Both the position numbers and the translations under genes were made by a program. A stretch of DNA of 64,000 nucleotides from JACRCT01 sp049841135 (lineage in GTDB: Bacteria; Myxococcota; Myxococcia; Myxococcales; UBA5297). This document shows positions 43,905 through 52,762 of this stretch, one piece after another. Under the pieces are notes generated by a model that worked only from the letters and a program-made list of their open reading frames with translations, ran no database searches and had not been told where the DNA came from. Location: NCBI GenBank assembly GCA_049841135.1, contig JASGHK010000005.1:310001-374000 (forward strand). Direction: 5' to 3'. Each line of letters starts with the position of its first letter. Within the stretch, counting starts at the first letter, position 1.

Positions 43905-45385
43905 GTGACCGTGAGCGACGCGCAGGTGAGGCGACTGATGGAGGAGAAGACGAAGTCCGGCCAGGTGGGCATGGCAGCGATGAAGGCCGGGATGGACCGC
44001 AAGACGGCGAGCAAGTACCTCGAGGAGGGGAAGCTGCCGTCAGAGCTGAAGACGCCTCGAGACTGGCGGACGAGGCCGGACCCGTTCGCGGAGGACTGGC
44101 CGGCAGTGAAGGCGCTGCTGAAGGACACGCCAGAGCTCGAGGCGAAGACGCTGTTCGAGCACCTGCTCGAACAGCACCCCGAGCGCTACCAGCCGGGCCA
44201 GCTACGAACGCTGCAGCGGCGCGTGCAGGAGTGGCGGGCCAAGGAGGGGCCGGAGAAGGAGGTCTTCTTCGCCCAGGAGCACCGGCCCGGCGAGGCCATG
44301 CAGACCGACTTCACGCACTGCGACGAGTTGGGGGTGACGATCGCTGGCGAGCCGTTCCCGCACATGCTCTGCCACGTGGTGCTCCCCTGCTCGAACTGGG
44401 AGTGGGCGACGGTCTGCCACTCGGAATCGTTGATGGCGCTGCGGCGCGGGGTGCAGTCGGCGGTCTTCAAGCTCGGCAAGGTTCCCGAGTTTCACCAGAC
44501 GGACAACTCGACGGCAGCCACCCACAACGTGGCCGACGGCAAGCGCGGCTTCAACGCCGAGTACCAGCAGTTGATGGACCACCTCGGGATGAAGCCGCGG
44601 ACGATCGAGGTCGGCAAGAGCAACCAGAACGGGGACGTCGAGGCGCTCAACGGCGCTGCGAAGCGGCGACTGGAGCAGCACCTCCTGATGCGCGGCAGCC
44701 GCGACTTCGAGAGCGCCGACGCGTACGAGCGCTGGGTGCAGCAGGTGCTGGAGAAGGCCAATGGACTGCGGCGGAAGAAGGTGGCCGAGGAGCTTGCCGC
44801 GATGACCGAGCTCAAGGTCTCGCGGCTACCAGAGTGCGTCGAGGAGACGGCGACGGTCACCTCGTGGAGCACGATCCGAGTGCGGCGCAACACCTACTCG
44901 GTGCCATCACGGCTCATCGGGCACGAAGTGCGAGTGAACGTCTTCGAGGATCGGCTTGAGGTCCTCTTCGGCGGCGGCGAGCCGCAGTTGGTGGTCGAGC
45001 GGCTGCGTGGCGAGGGAGGGCGCCGCATCAACTACCGTCACCTCATCTGGTCGCTCGTGCAGAAGCCACAGGCGTTCGCGCGCTACAGGTACCGGGAGGA
45101 GCCTTCCCCTCGCTCGTCTTTCGGCGCGCCTACGACGCCCTCAGCGCAGGGGGCAGCCGCGCCGCAGACCGCGAGTACTTGCGCATCCTGCACTTGGCGG
45201 CGACCACGATGGAGAGCGAAGTCGAAGCCGCGCTCGAGCGGCTGCTGGCGGAACATCGGCTGACCAGCGCAGAGCCGGTCAAGGCACTCGTCGCCCCGAG
45301 CAAGCCGGAGGTGCCGGTGATGGAGGCGCCCCAGGTCGATCTGCGCGACTACGACGGGCTGCTCAGCGAGGAGGTGGCGTCGTGA
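43905..45385 (+). CDS. istA: IS21 transposase IstA, frame-shifted near its end
   Basis: GTG 43905 follows GAGGAG with a six-base spacer and begins MTVSDAQVRRLMEEKTKSGQ, the helix-turn-helix start usual for IstA. The DDE integrase core is present: Asp in QTDFTHCDEL, Asp in FHQTDNSTAATHN, Glu in KSNQNGDVEALNGAAKRRLE. The C-terminal beta-barrel region (VRRNTYSVPSRLIGHEVRV) follows. Near 45105 (GAGGAGCCTTCCC) a base is missing; the other frame continues FPSLVFRRAYDALSAGGSRA and EYLRILHLAATTMESEVEAA to the stop at 45385. Intact IstA would be about 494 residues, normal for the family. Confidence 0.88.
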
Positions 45386-46146
45386 GCGAAGCCACCCTGG
45401 GGATGTTGTTGCGGGCGCTCAAGCTGCCGGCCTTCGCCGCTCATCACGACGAGGTCGCGCGAGCGGCCGAGCGCGAAGGCTGGACGTTCCAGGCCTACCT
45501 GCTCCACCTCGTCGAGCTCGAGTTGAGCGAGCGCAAGCAGCGCAAGATCCAGCGACTGCGTAAGGACTCCGAGCTGCCCGCGGACAAGACGCTCGCCACT
45601 CTGGACCCCGAGCGTCTGCCAGCGAAGGTGCGGCGCCAGCTGCCAGCGCTGTGCGAGGGCGGCTTCGTCGACCGGGCCGAGAACGTGCTCGCCTTCGGGC
45701 TACCTGGCCGAGGCAAGACGCACTTGGTCTGCGCCATCGGCCACGAGCTCGTGCAGCACGGCCGGTCGGTGCTCTTCACGCCGACCTACAAGCTCGTGCA
45801 GCGCCTGCTCGCCGCGAAGAAGGCCCTCACGCTCGAGGACGAACTCAAGGTGCTCGACCGCTTCGACGCCGTCATCCTCGACGACATCGGCTACGTGCAA
45901 CAGGACCGAGAGGAGATGGAGGTCCTCTTCACGTTCCTCGCAGAGCGCTACGAGCGGCGCAGTGTGGTCATCACCAGCAACCTCGTCTTCTCTCAGTGGG
46001 ACCGGATCTTCAAAGACCCGATGACCACTGCGGCTGCGATCGACCGGGTGGTGCACCACGCGCTGATCCTGGAGTTGACCGGCAAGAGTAAGCGGGCCGA
46101 CGACGCGGCCGCGCGCGACGGACTACAACTGGGGAGCCAGCCGTGA
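45382..46146 (+). CDS. istB: IS21 helper ATPase IstB
   Basis: AAA+ ATPase that selects targets and activates IstA. The 254-residue protein starts at GTG 45382, overlapping the istA stop (GTGA), the usual coupling. Walker A is GLPGRGKTHL (family consensus GPPGxGKTHLA), Walker B VILDDIGYVQQD, sensor 1 SVVITSNLVFSQW, and a C-terminal DRVVHHALILELTGKS. All landmarks are present, so it is likely functional. The first Walker Gly-Pro is Gly-Leu here, a mild deviation. Confidence 0.92.
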   Translation: MSEATLGMLLRALKLPAFAAHHDEVARAAEREGWTFQAYLLHLVELELSERKQRKIQRLRKDSELPADKTLATLDPERLPAKVRRQLPALCEGGFVDRAENVLAFGLPGRGKTHLVCAIGHELVQHGRSVLFTPTYKLVQRLLAAKKALTLEDELKVLDRFDAVILDDIGYVQQDREEMEVLFTFLAERYERRSVVITSNLVFSQWDRIFKDPMTTAAAIDRVVHHALILELTGKSKRADDAAARDGLQLGSQP

Positions 46147-46310
46147 ACCGCTTCCCACAAGCGTCCACAGGTTGCGAGTCTCCCCCCACGCCCCCCTCAT
46201 CCACAGCCATCTCCACAGGAGGTGCAGAACTCGAAGCACCGAGGCTTCGAGTACCCGACCACTACGACTACTGACATAGAAGTATTAGGAGTAAGCGCGG
46301 TAAACCGGGA

Positions 46311-46359
46311 TGGGGAGATCTAGTTGTCGCTGATGGGGAAAGGTAGTTGACGCTGGGGA
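46311..46359. repeat. IS21 right-end multiple terminal repeats
   Basis: On the complementary strand two modules in a row: TCCCCAGCGTCAACTACCTT and ATCAGCGACAACTAGATCTC, mirroring the left end. The stretch 46147-46310 between istB and this end has no gene. Confidence 0.75.
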
Positions 46360-46953
46360 CCAGGGCGTCGCAGTTGTCCTCGATGAGCCACAGGCCGAAG
46401 CGGTCGCACCACTCGCGGACCTCCTTCACCGGGAAGGGCACGCCGAGCGTGTGCGCGATCATGACCGCCTTGGTTTTCGAGCTGCGCGCAGCCTCGATTC
46501 AAGATTCGCTCCATGAGCGGCACTTAGCTTCCTAGTTCGACGTCCACGAAAACTGGGACCGCTTGGTACTGGACCATCGGCGCCACGGTCGTCGGAAAAC
46601 CAGCGGCGACGGTGATCACCTCGTCGCGGGGACGCACGCGACGGTCCTTCAACTTCGGTGACGTCAGCGCTGCGAATGCCACCAGGTTCGCCGAGGAGCC
46701 TGAATTCACCATCAGGACGTTCTCGACACCGAGGAAGTCCGCTAGGCCGCTCTCGAAAGCTTCGGTGAAGCGGCCGGCAGTCAGCCAGAAGTCCAGGGAG
46801 GAGTCGACAAGGTTCACGACTTCCGCGGCATCAAAGACTCGGCCCGAATAATGGACTGGATTCGATACCGGCGGCGAATGGATGCTCAGAATCCTTATGG
46901 AATTGGCGAACGAGCTCAAGGATCCCATTCCGGAGTTGGCGCTTATCTCTCAT
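46360..46953 (-). pseudogene. rfbH: CDP-6-deoxy-4-keto-glucose 3-dehydrase, 5' part (split by IS21)
   Basis: From ATG 46953 the frame reads MRDKRQLRNGILELVRQFHK, the usual RfbH N-terminus. Near 46870 coding moves by one base to PVHYSGRVFDAAEVVNLVDS, SLDFWLTAGRFTEAFE, VNSGSSANLVAFAALTSPKL, RDEVITVAAGFPTTVAPMVQ and VPVFVDVELGS. Around 46515-46545 an in-frame TAA and a further shift interrupt the region expected to read YNV...EAARSSKTKAV; then MIAHTLGVPFPVKEVREWCD and LWLIEDNCDAL run into the insertion sequence. The indels may be sequence errors or decay, but the IS21 insertion alone inactivates the gene. Confidence 0.85.
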
Positions 46954-47138
46954 TATGGGCTTCTCTTACATAGCATAGGTCACAAAAACGCTCGGGCCAC
47001 CCTGAGCGCGGGCGCAGCCAAATACATGCGAGACTCGGCTCCGAGAGGAGGACTGGCTAGTCGACGACTCCCGTCAGTCAAGTGGATTCCCGCGCGTAGT
47101 TGAATCCACGCATTATACTACTCGCACAGAAGGGACCG

Positions 47139-48848
47139 TCAGTCCCCCTCCAACTCTCTCGGCCGGGCGAGCGGCTCCATATCGGCGATACTCTTACCGT
47201 AGGCCAGTTTGGGATAGCCTTTGGCCTCGCGAGAAATAAGAACCCGCAAGACCCCTGGACCGGGCGTCTCTGCCATCGCCCTTAGACTCGAGGCGAGTTC
47301 GGCATCACTCCGAGCCGAGTACCCCGGAATCGCATAGGCCTCCGCCACTTTCACGAAATCCGGCGCAGAGTAGTCCCAATCAGTCCCCTCCAGGCGTCCG
47401 CCAAAATACGACTCCTGGAAGTGGCGTACCATCCCCAAGCTAGCGTTATCCATGACCACAATCTTGATGTTCAACTTGTTGCGGACAATAGTCTGCAATT
47501 CCTGAACATTGCACTGCATGCCCCCATCCCCGGCCACAACGACCGCCGGGGAGTCAGGCCTCGCGAACGCCACCCCTATCGCGGCCGGAAGCGCGAAGCC
47601 CATTGCCCCCATCCCTGCGGACGTGAGAAACCTCTGCTCAGCACTCAACTCTAGCGATTGCGCCGCCCACATCTGATGATTGCCAACATCGACCACATAA
47701 GCAGAGGCGTTGCCTAGACTGGCAGAAATTTGATGCATGACCGCATTGGGATTAAGCCCCTCAGGAGTCTGCTCGGCGGTGTCCGGCCACTGCTCTCGCA
47801 TTCGCGCAATATCTTGCAACCACCCATCGCACTCCCACCCACCATCCGCCACCGCGATACGATGGAGCATAGATTCGAAGAACTCCCTCAAATCGACCTG
47901 GTGAGCGTGAACACCCTTGACGCGGTTGTTCATCTCGGCCGATTCCACGTCAACCTGATGGATTACTTTTCCTCGGGAGAACCCCGCGGCATCAGCGCCC
48001 GTTTGGCGAATGTCGAGCCGGCTGCCGAGTACAAGCAAGCAATCGGAGCGCCCCAGCGCGGTGTTGGCCCAGCGGTTGCCGTACGTGCCGATCATACCGG
48101 CACGCAGCGGGTGCCCAGAGGGCAAGAGGTCGACGCCTTGCAGCGAATGAACTACAGGCACACCCAAAGCCTCAACCAGCGCCCGAAATGGCGCCGTCGC
48201 GCGCGAGCACCGTATCCCCCCACCCGCGAGCAGGAGCGGCGCACGCGCTACCTTCAAGTCGCGGAGGACCTCATCCGCCTCCACACTCTTCTCAACCACA
48301 CGTTCCCGTCGAGGGAGGAACTCGGGCTCGATGTTCATGCGCTGGATATCCATTGGCAGGTCCACCAAGACCGGCCCTGGACGCCCTTCTAGCGACAACT
48401 CGAAGGCATCGCGAAGAACGCCGGGCACCTGATTTGGTTCGCTGACCGCCCAGGCTCCTTTTGTGATTGGGCGGGCCATGGAGACAATGTCGGTCTCCTG
48501 AAAACCCTGCTGACGAATCAGCCGGTCGCCCTTGAGTTCGTTGCGATTCACCTGTCCGGTGATGAAGACGGCCGGAGTCCCGTCGAAGTAGCAGCTTGCA
48601 ATCCCTGTGAGCAGATTGGTTGCGCCTGGGCCGCTTGTAGCCAACGCAACTCCGGGCACTCCAGTCATTCGCGCCATCGCCTCTGCGGCAAAGGCAGCCG
48701 CCTGCTCATGATGAACCGTTACGAGCCGGGGACTTCCACGACGATGTAAAGAATCCACAAGGTGAGTAATCATTCCGCCAATCAGATAGAAGACATGCGT
48801 CACGCCGTGACGGGCCAAACATTCCGCCACATAGTCCGAGACCTTCAA
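47139..48848 (-). CDS. TPP-dependent acetolactate synthase-like enzyme, YerE-type candidate
   Basis: A 569-residue, complete three-domain thiamine-diphosphate enzyme. The activating Glu is in VTVHHEQAAAFAAEAMARM; GVALATSGPGATNLLTGIAS, FITGQVNRNELKGDRLIRQQ (FAD/central domain) and the TPP motif VAGDGGMQCNVQELQTIV...NIKIVVMDN follow. Acetohydroxyacid synthases of amino-acid synthesis look similar, but this copy sits between rfbF and rfbH. In Yersinia, YerE, a homologue, transfers a two-carbon unit from pyruvate to a CDP-4-keto-3,6-dideoxy sugar to make yersiniose. A similar role is my inference. TTG 48848 is the start, with AGAGGTGG five bases upstream. Confidence 0.82.
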   Translation of the reverse strand: MKVSDYVAECLARHGVTHVFYLIGGMITHLVDSLHRRGSPRLVTVHHEQAAAFAAEAMARMTGVPGVALATSGPGATNLLTGIASCYFDGTPAVFITGQVNRNELKGDRLIRQQGFQETDIVSMARPITKGAWAVSEPNQVPGVLRDAFELSLEGRPGPVLVDLPMDIQRMNIEPEFLPRRERVVEKSVEADEVLRDLKVARAPLLLAGGGIRCSRATAPFRALVEALGVPVVHSLQGVDLLPSGHPLRAGMIGTYGNRWANTALGRSDCLLVLGSRLDIRQTGADAAGFSRGKVIHQVDVESAEMNNRVKGVHAHQVDLREFFESMLHRIAVADGGWECDGWLQDIARMREQWPDTAEQTPEGLNPNAVMHQISASLGNASAYVVDVGNHQMWAAQSLELSAEQRFLTSAGMGAMGFALPAAIGVAFARPDSPAVVVAGDGGMQCNVQELQTIVRNKLNIKIVVMDNASLGMVRHFQESYFGGRLEGTDWDYSAPDFVKVAEAYAIPGYSARSDAELASSLRAMAETPGPGVLRVLISREAKGYPKLAYGKSIADMEPLARPRELEGD

Positions 48849-48942
48849 ACGCCACCTCTTCGCCCCAGCCCACGTTGGTAAGTCGCCATCAGCGTTTCAC
48901 CTGCACCAAGGCCATAGCGACGATGCTAAGACCCTCGCCGCG

Positions 48943-49731
48943 CTAGCGCCACCAACGCTTCCAAGGCGCCGCGCCTTTCGACCAGAGATCGTTCAAGAGC
49001 CCGTACTCTCGAGCGGTGTCCATAGGTTGCCAGAAGCCGGTGTGCTCAAAGGCTACGAGTTGCCCATCACGAGCCAGGCACCTCAGTGGTTCATGTTCCA
49101 GGATCGTCTTGGGACCATCCTTCAGGTATTCCCAGATCTTGCGGCCATCGAACACGAAGAAGCCGCCGTTGATGAAACCCTCGCCAGTCTGCGGCTTCTC
49201 ATTGAACTCGCGGACGAGTCCGGTTTCGATCCGCAACTCGCCGAACCGCCCTGGCGGGCGGACTGCGGTCACCGTGGCGATCCTTTCATGCTTCAGGTGT
49301 ATCTTAAGTAACTTGCCAATATCGATATCCGCAACACCATCGCCGTAAGTCACCATGAAGGATTGATCACCCTCTACATAGCGACGAATGGCTGCGAGGC
49401 GCCCTCCGGTTTGCGTTTCTTCGCCAGTCTCTGCCAGCGTGACCCGCCAGTCCTCTTCTGGGTAGCTGCCACTAAACTCGATGGAGTCTTGCTTCCCCAA
49501 TGTCACGGTGACGTCGCTCGTCTTGGCTTGGTAGTTGAGAAAGAATTCCTTAATCAGCCAGCCTTTGTAGCCGAGGCAAAGCACGAACTCCCGAATCCCG
49601 AAGGCGGCATAAGTCTTCATGATGTGCCAGACGATGGGCTTGCCCCCAATAGGAAGCATTGGTTTGGGAAGCAGTTCGTTGGCGTCGCGGATTCGGGTAC
49701 CTTGTCCACCGCATAGGATAACTGCCTTCAT
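48943..49731 (-). CDS. rfbF: Glucose-1-phosphate cytidylyltransferase
   Basis: Forms CDP-glucose from CTP and glucose-1-phosphate, the first step of the CDP-dideoxyhexose pathway. The 262-residue protein has the nucleotidyltransferase signature ILCGGQGTRIRDANELLPKP, then MLPIGGKPIVWHIMKTYAAF, LCLGYKGWLIKEFFLNY, the metal-binding Asp in MVTYGDGVADIDI, RFGELRIETGLVREFNEKPQ and GFINGGFFVFDGRKIWEYL. These are the RfbF-specific blocks rather than RmlA's. Followed by the TPP enzyme, rfbH and rfbG in the same direction. Confidence 0.95.
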   Translation of the reverse strand: MKAVILCGGQGTRIRDANELLPKPMLPIGGKPIVWHIMKTYAAFGIREFVLCLGYKGWLIKEFFLNYQAKTSDVTVTLGKQDSIEFSGSYPEEDWRVTLAETGEETQTGGRLAAIRRYVEGDQSFMVTYGDGVADIDIGKLLKIHLKHERIATVTAVRPPGRFGELRIETGLVREFNEKPQTGEGFINGGFFVFDGRKIWEYLKDGPKTILEHEPLRCLARDGQLVAFEHTGFWQPMDTAREYGLLNDLWSKGAAPWKRWWR

Positions 49732-49759
49732 TCATTCTCCCCTTTTTGCGTTCGCGGCC

Positions 49760-50818
49760 TCAGTTTGTCCCGTCCCGCCCCAGAAGCGTTCTGCGCACTA
49801 GCGCACGGAACCTCTTCTTTTCACCGACCAGCCGTGCAGCGCGTTCCACCGGTCTCGCCGCGGTCTCTTTGATCCATTCTTTTCCGATCCGATCTGCAAG
49901 CATAAGACTCAGTGGGTACATACCTACCCCCTCCACATTCGCGACCAAATCGGCAAGGACGCGCCGCGGATACCCTGGGCCCAACTCCGCGATGACTTCG
50001 CTCGGAATCGGCGCCCTCACCCGGCGCGAGGCTTCCCACAACGCCATGCCAACCGCTGATTGCACACGGGCCTGCCTTGCCAGCCGAACACACTTTGCCC
50101 AATCGACGCCTTGGCTGGAGTCCAAGGCAAGAAGCTTAAGGTCGAAGAGCCACTTCGCCCCGCCGAATCGATGGTGCGCCGCGTGGGCACACATGTGGAC
50201 AAGCGCGTCTTCTAGCCCCAACACCGGCAGCACCGTTCCGCGCTCGACCTCAATTGTGGTCGAACGGGCGAAAAGGCCTTCGGAATCGAACTTGGACTGG
50301 AACCCGCAAACCAGCGTGAAATGAAGCTCGACCAACTCGCGGTCAGGCCCCGCGAAGCTACAGTGTTGGCTGAAATCGAAGACGCTCTCGGCCGGACCTT
50401 CGAATTCGCGGTATCCCGCTAGACCTAAAGCCGCTCGCGCTCCATCCAAGTCCCGGGGATGGACGAGCAGGTCAATGTCCGACGTCGGCCTAAGCCAGAC
50501 TTCGGGATAGAACCGCGCCGCAAGTCCCACCCCCTTGAGCACAACTGCCTGCACCCCGCGGGCGTCTAGGGTCTCCAGCGCCACTCTAGTCAAGCGGGTC
50601 AGCTTCGCCGTTCGGAATCTTGCCGCCAGCAATTCGGCCTCGGGGGCTTGGAAGCTAGGCAGCATGTGGGCCAACAGCGGCGTCAGCCCCAGCTTTCTCG
50701 CCTCTGCCCTGAGTACCTCGGCGCCTCCGCAGGAATTGACAGACTCCGCTGCCCGCAGGGGCGCCTCGGGGAGCTCCCTCAACACCCGCTCTACTAACCC
50801 GACGGTATCCACGGTCAC
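49760..50818 (-). CDS. Uncharacterised nucleotidyltransferase (PF14907-like), polysaccharide-locus type
   Basis: A 352-residue protein of the nucleotidyltransferase family common in exopolysaccharide clusters. Helices at residues 1-75 are followed by the diagnostic segment VVLKGVGLAARFYPEVWLRP and TSDIDLLVHPRDLDGARAAL, with the two Asp residues for metal binding; then HCSFAGPDRELVELHFTLV, LEDALVHMCAHAAHHRFGG and KWLFDLKLLA. Unlike its relative at 18490..19470 it keeps the active-site D-x-D. The GTG start overlaps the stop of the CapD-like gene (GTGA), so translation is coupled. The acceptor is unknown. Confidence 0.82.
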   Translation of the reverse strand: MTVDTVGLVERVLRELPEAPLRAAESVNSCGGAEVLRAEARKLGLTPLLAHMLPSFQAPEAELLAARFRTAKLTRLTRVALETLDARGVQAVVLKGVGLAARFYPEVWLRPTSDIDLLVHPRDLDGARAALGLAGYREFEGPAESVFDFSQHCSFAGPDRELVELHFTLVCGFQSKFDSEGLFARSTTIEVERGTVLPVLGLEDALVHMCAHAAHHRFGGAKWLFDLKLLALDSSQGVDWAKCVRLARQARVQSAVGMALWEASRRVRAPIPSEVIAELGPGYPRRVLADLVANVEGVGMYPLSLMLADRIGKEWIKETAARPVERAARLVGEKKRFRALVRRTLLGRDGTN

Positions 50819-52757
50819 GGCCTTCGAAACAGAATCACAGGAGCCTGGGACTGTGACTGGACCTCCGGTTCGGCGGATTTCGATTTGGGCACGATGAACT
50901 CGGGGACGAGCTCCTTAAGCTTCTTGCGGATCTCCTCCTCGCTCGACCCGTCGCTGAGCTTGTGTAGTTCGTTCAAATGCCGCAAAAGTGAATCCCACGC
51001 CGCCGGTCGCTGCTTTCCCACGAAGATCTTCGGGTGACGGGTCTTGTCGGCTTTCTCCTCTGCCACTGACAACTCCTCAAACAACTTCTCGCCGGGCCGC
51101 ATACCCGTGAAACTTATCTCGATGTCGTCGTCGGGCTTGAGACCGGAGAGTGCAATGAGAATCTCGTGCTAGGTCGACGATCCTCACGGGTTGACCCATG
51201 TCGAGCACGAAGATCTCACCGCCGAGCCCCATCGTCGCCGCCTGGAGAACGAGTTGTGAGGCCTCCGGAATTGTCATGAAGTACCGTTTCATCTCCGGGT
51301 GCGTCACGGTCACCGGGCCGCCCTTGGCAATCTGATCTTGGAACAGCGGGATCACGCTTCCGTTGGACCCCAGCACATTGCCGAATCTGACGGTTACGTA
51401 CCTCGTCTTGCTCCTTTGCGAGAGCGTCTGGATATAGATTTCCGCGAGCCGCTTGCTACATCCCATGATCGAGGTGGGGTTGACCGCCTTGTCGGTCGAG
51501 ATCATCACGAAGCGCTCGACACCGAATTGGTCGGCAGCGTCCGCCACCTTCTTGCTGCCGAAGACGTTGTTCTTTATAGCCTCGCCGGGGTTCCATTCCA
51601 TCATCGGCACGTGTTTGTGAGCTGCCGCATGGAAGACCATGGAGGGGCGATGCTGCGCGAAGACCTGCTCGATGCGTTTGCTGTCGCAGATGTCGCAAAT
51701 GACTGGCACTGAGCGGACCGCCGGGAAGCGCTCGGTCAGTTCGCGGTGAACGTGGTACAGAGCATTCTCCGCCTGCTCGACCAGGACCAGAACCGCCGGA
51801 TTGAACTTGCAGACTTGACGGCAAATCTCTGAGCCGATGCTTCCGCCCGCCCCTGTTACCAGTAGGATGCGGCCGCGGAGGAGATCGGAAATAGCATGTG
51901 TGTCGAGCGTGACTGGGTCGCGGCCAAGCAGATCCTCAATGGCGACATTCCGAAGCTGGTTGACTGAGACTCGACCATCGATGAGTTGGTCAATGCCCGG
52001 TATGGTGCGGACCAGTGCACCGCTCGGGGTGCAGACGTCCACGACCTCTCGCATCTGACGGCCAGTTGCCGTTGGTATCGCGACAATGACCTCCTCGACG
52101 GCCTTCTCGCGGACCAGATCGGGCACGGCCGAGATCTTTCCGAGGACTCGGACACCGTGGATGTGGGCGTGAAGCTTGTGCGGATTGTCGTCCACGAAGC
52201 CGACGACATCGTACCGCGCAGCGTGGCTCTTCTGGATTTCGCGGAGGAGCGACTCGCCCGCATCGCCGGCGCCGACAATGAGCACCTTCCGCTGCTTGAC
52301 GTTGGGGACGGCCTGTTCCGCCGCCTGCGTCACTTCGCGGGTCAGACGGATTGCGAGGCGCATGCCACCGGTAGCCATAAAGGCTGCGAGCCACTCGATG
52401 ATGTAGACGGAACGTGGAAAGCCCGGAAGTGCAAACACGGCGAAGATGACGAAGCCAGTCGACGAGATGCTGGTGGCCTTGGCGAGCGCGACGAGGTCCC
52501 TCGTCCCGGTGTAGCGCCACAGCCCTCGGAATAGGCCGAAGTAGCCGAAGCAGAGTGCACGAAGCAATAGGAGGATTGGGATTGCGACCAGGATGGAGCT
52601 GAGGAAGGAGGTCGGGAACCGGAACTCGAAGCGGAGCATGAACGCTCCGAGGCAGCGCGCTGGCCCACAGAACGAGGTGTACGAGAACGACCAACCCCCG
52701 CCTAACGGGCGTGGTCATGCCCCAAAACTTCCGCTCGCGTTCCCCCGGCTCCGCCAT
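50815..52757 (-). CDS. CapD/WbpM-type nucleoside-diphosphate-sugar 4,6-dehydratase, frame-shifted
   Basis: Membrane-bound UDP-N-acetylhexosamine dehydratase family. From GTG/ATG 52757 the N-terminus (VRRGLVVLVHLVLWA) leads, after a one-base change near 52655, into LRFEFRFPTSFLSSILVAIP and further membrane helices, then a first Rossmann domain (VLIVGAGDAGESLLREIQKS) and the catalytic second one (ILLVTGAGGSIGSEICRQ, VFHAAAHKHVPMMEWNPGEA, STDKAVNPTSIMGCSKR, with Met in place of the usual Tyr as in WbpM). Near 51163 the frame changes again and continues LIALSGLKPDDDIEISFTGM, RPGEKLFEELSV to the stop. About 646 residues in total, normal for the full-length family. Confidence 0.87.
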
Positions 52758-52762
52758 CTTGC

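Larger units (their letters stand above)
43712..46359 (+). mobile_element. IS21-family insertion sequence in rfbH
   Basis: A 2,648-bp element. The left end TGCCCAGCGACAATTAG and the inverted right end TCCCCAGCGTCAACTAC match at about 14 of 17 positions, and each end carries a second, inner copy of the GCGACAACTA...TCTCCCC module, the multiple terminal repeats typical of IS21. CCAGGG flanks both sides (43706-43711 and 46360-46365), a 6-bp target duplication. Removing the element and one copy joins rfbH in a continuous sense (IEDNCDAL + GSRYDG). It carries istA and istB. Confidence 0.9.

Noticed and set aside
47139..48848. Housekeeping acetolactate synthase (ilvB) as the first interpretation
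   Set aside because: No ilvN or other branched-chain amino-acid gene is near; the context is CDP-sugar synthesis. Kept as an alternative until phylogeny is done.
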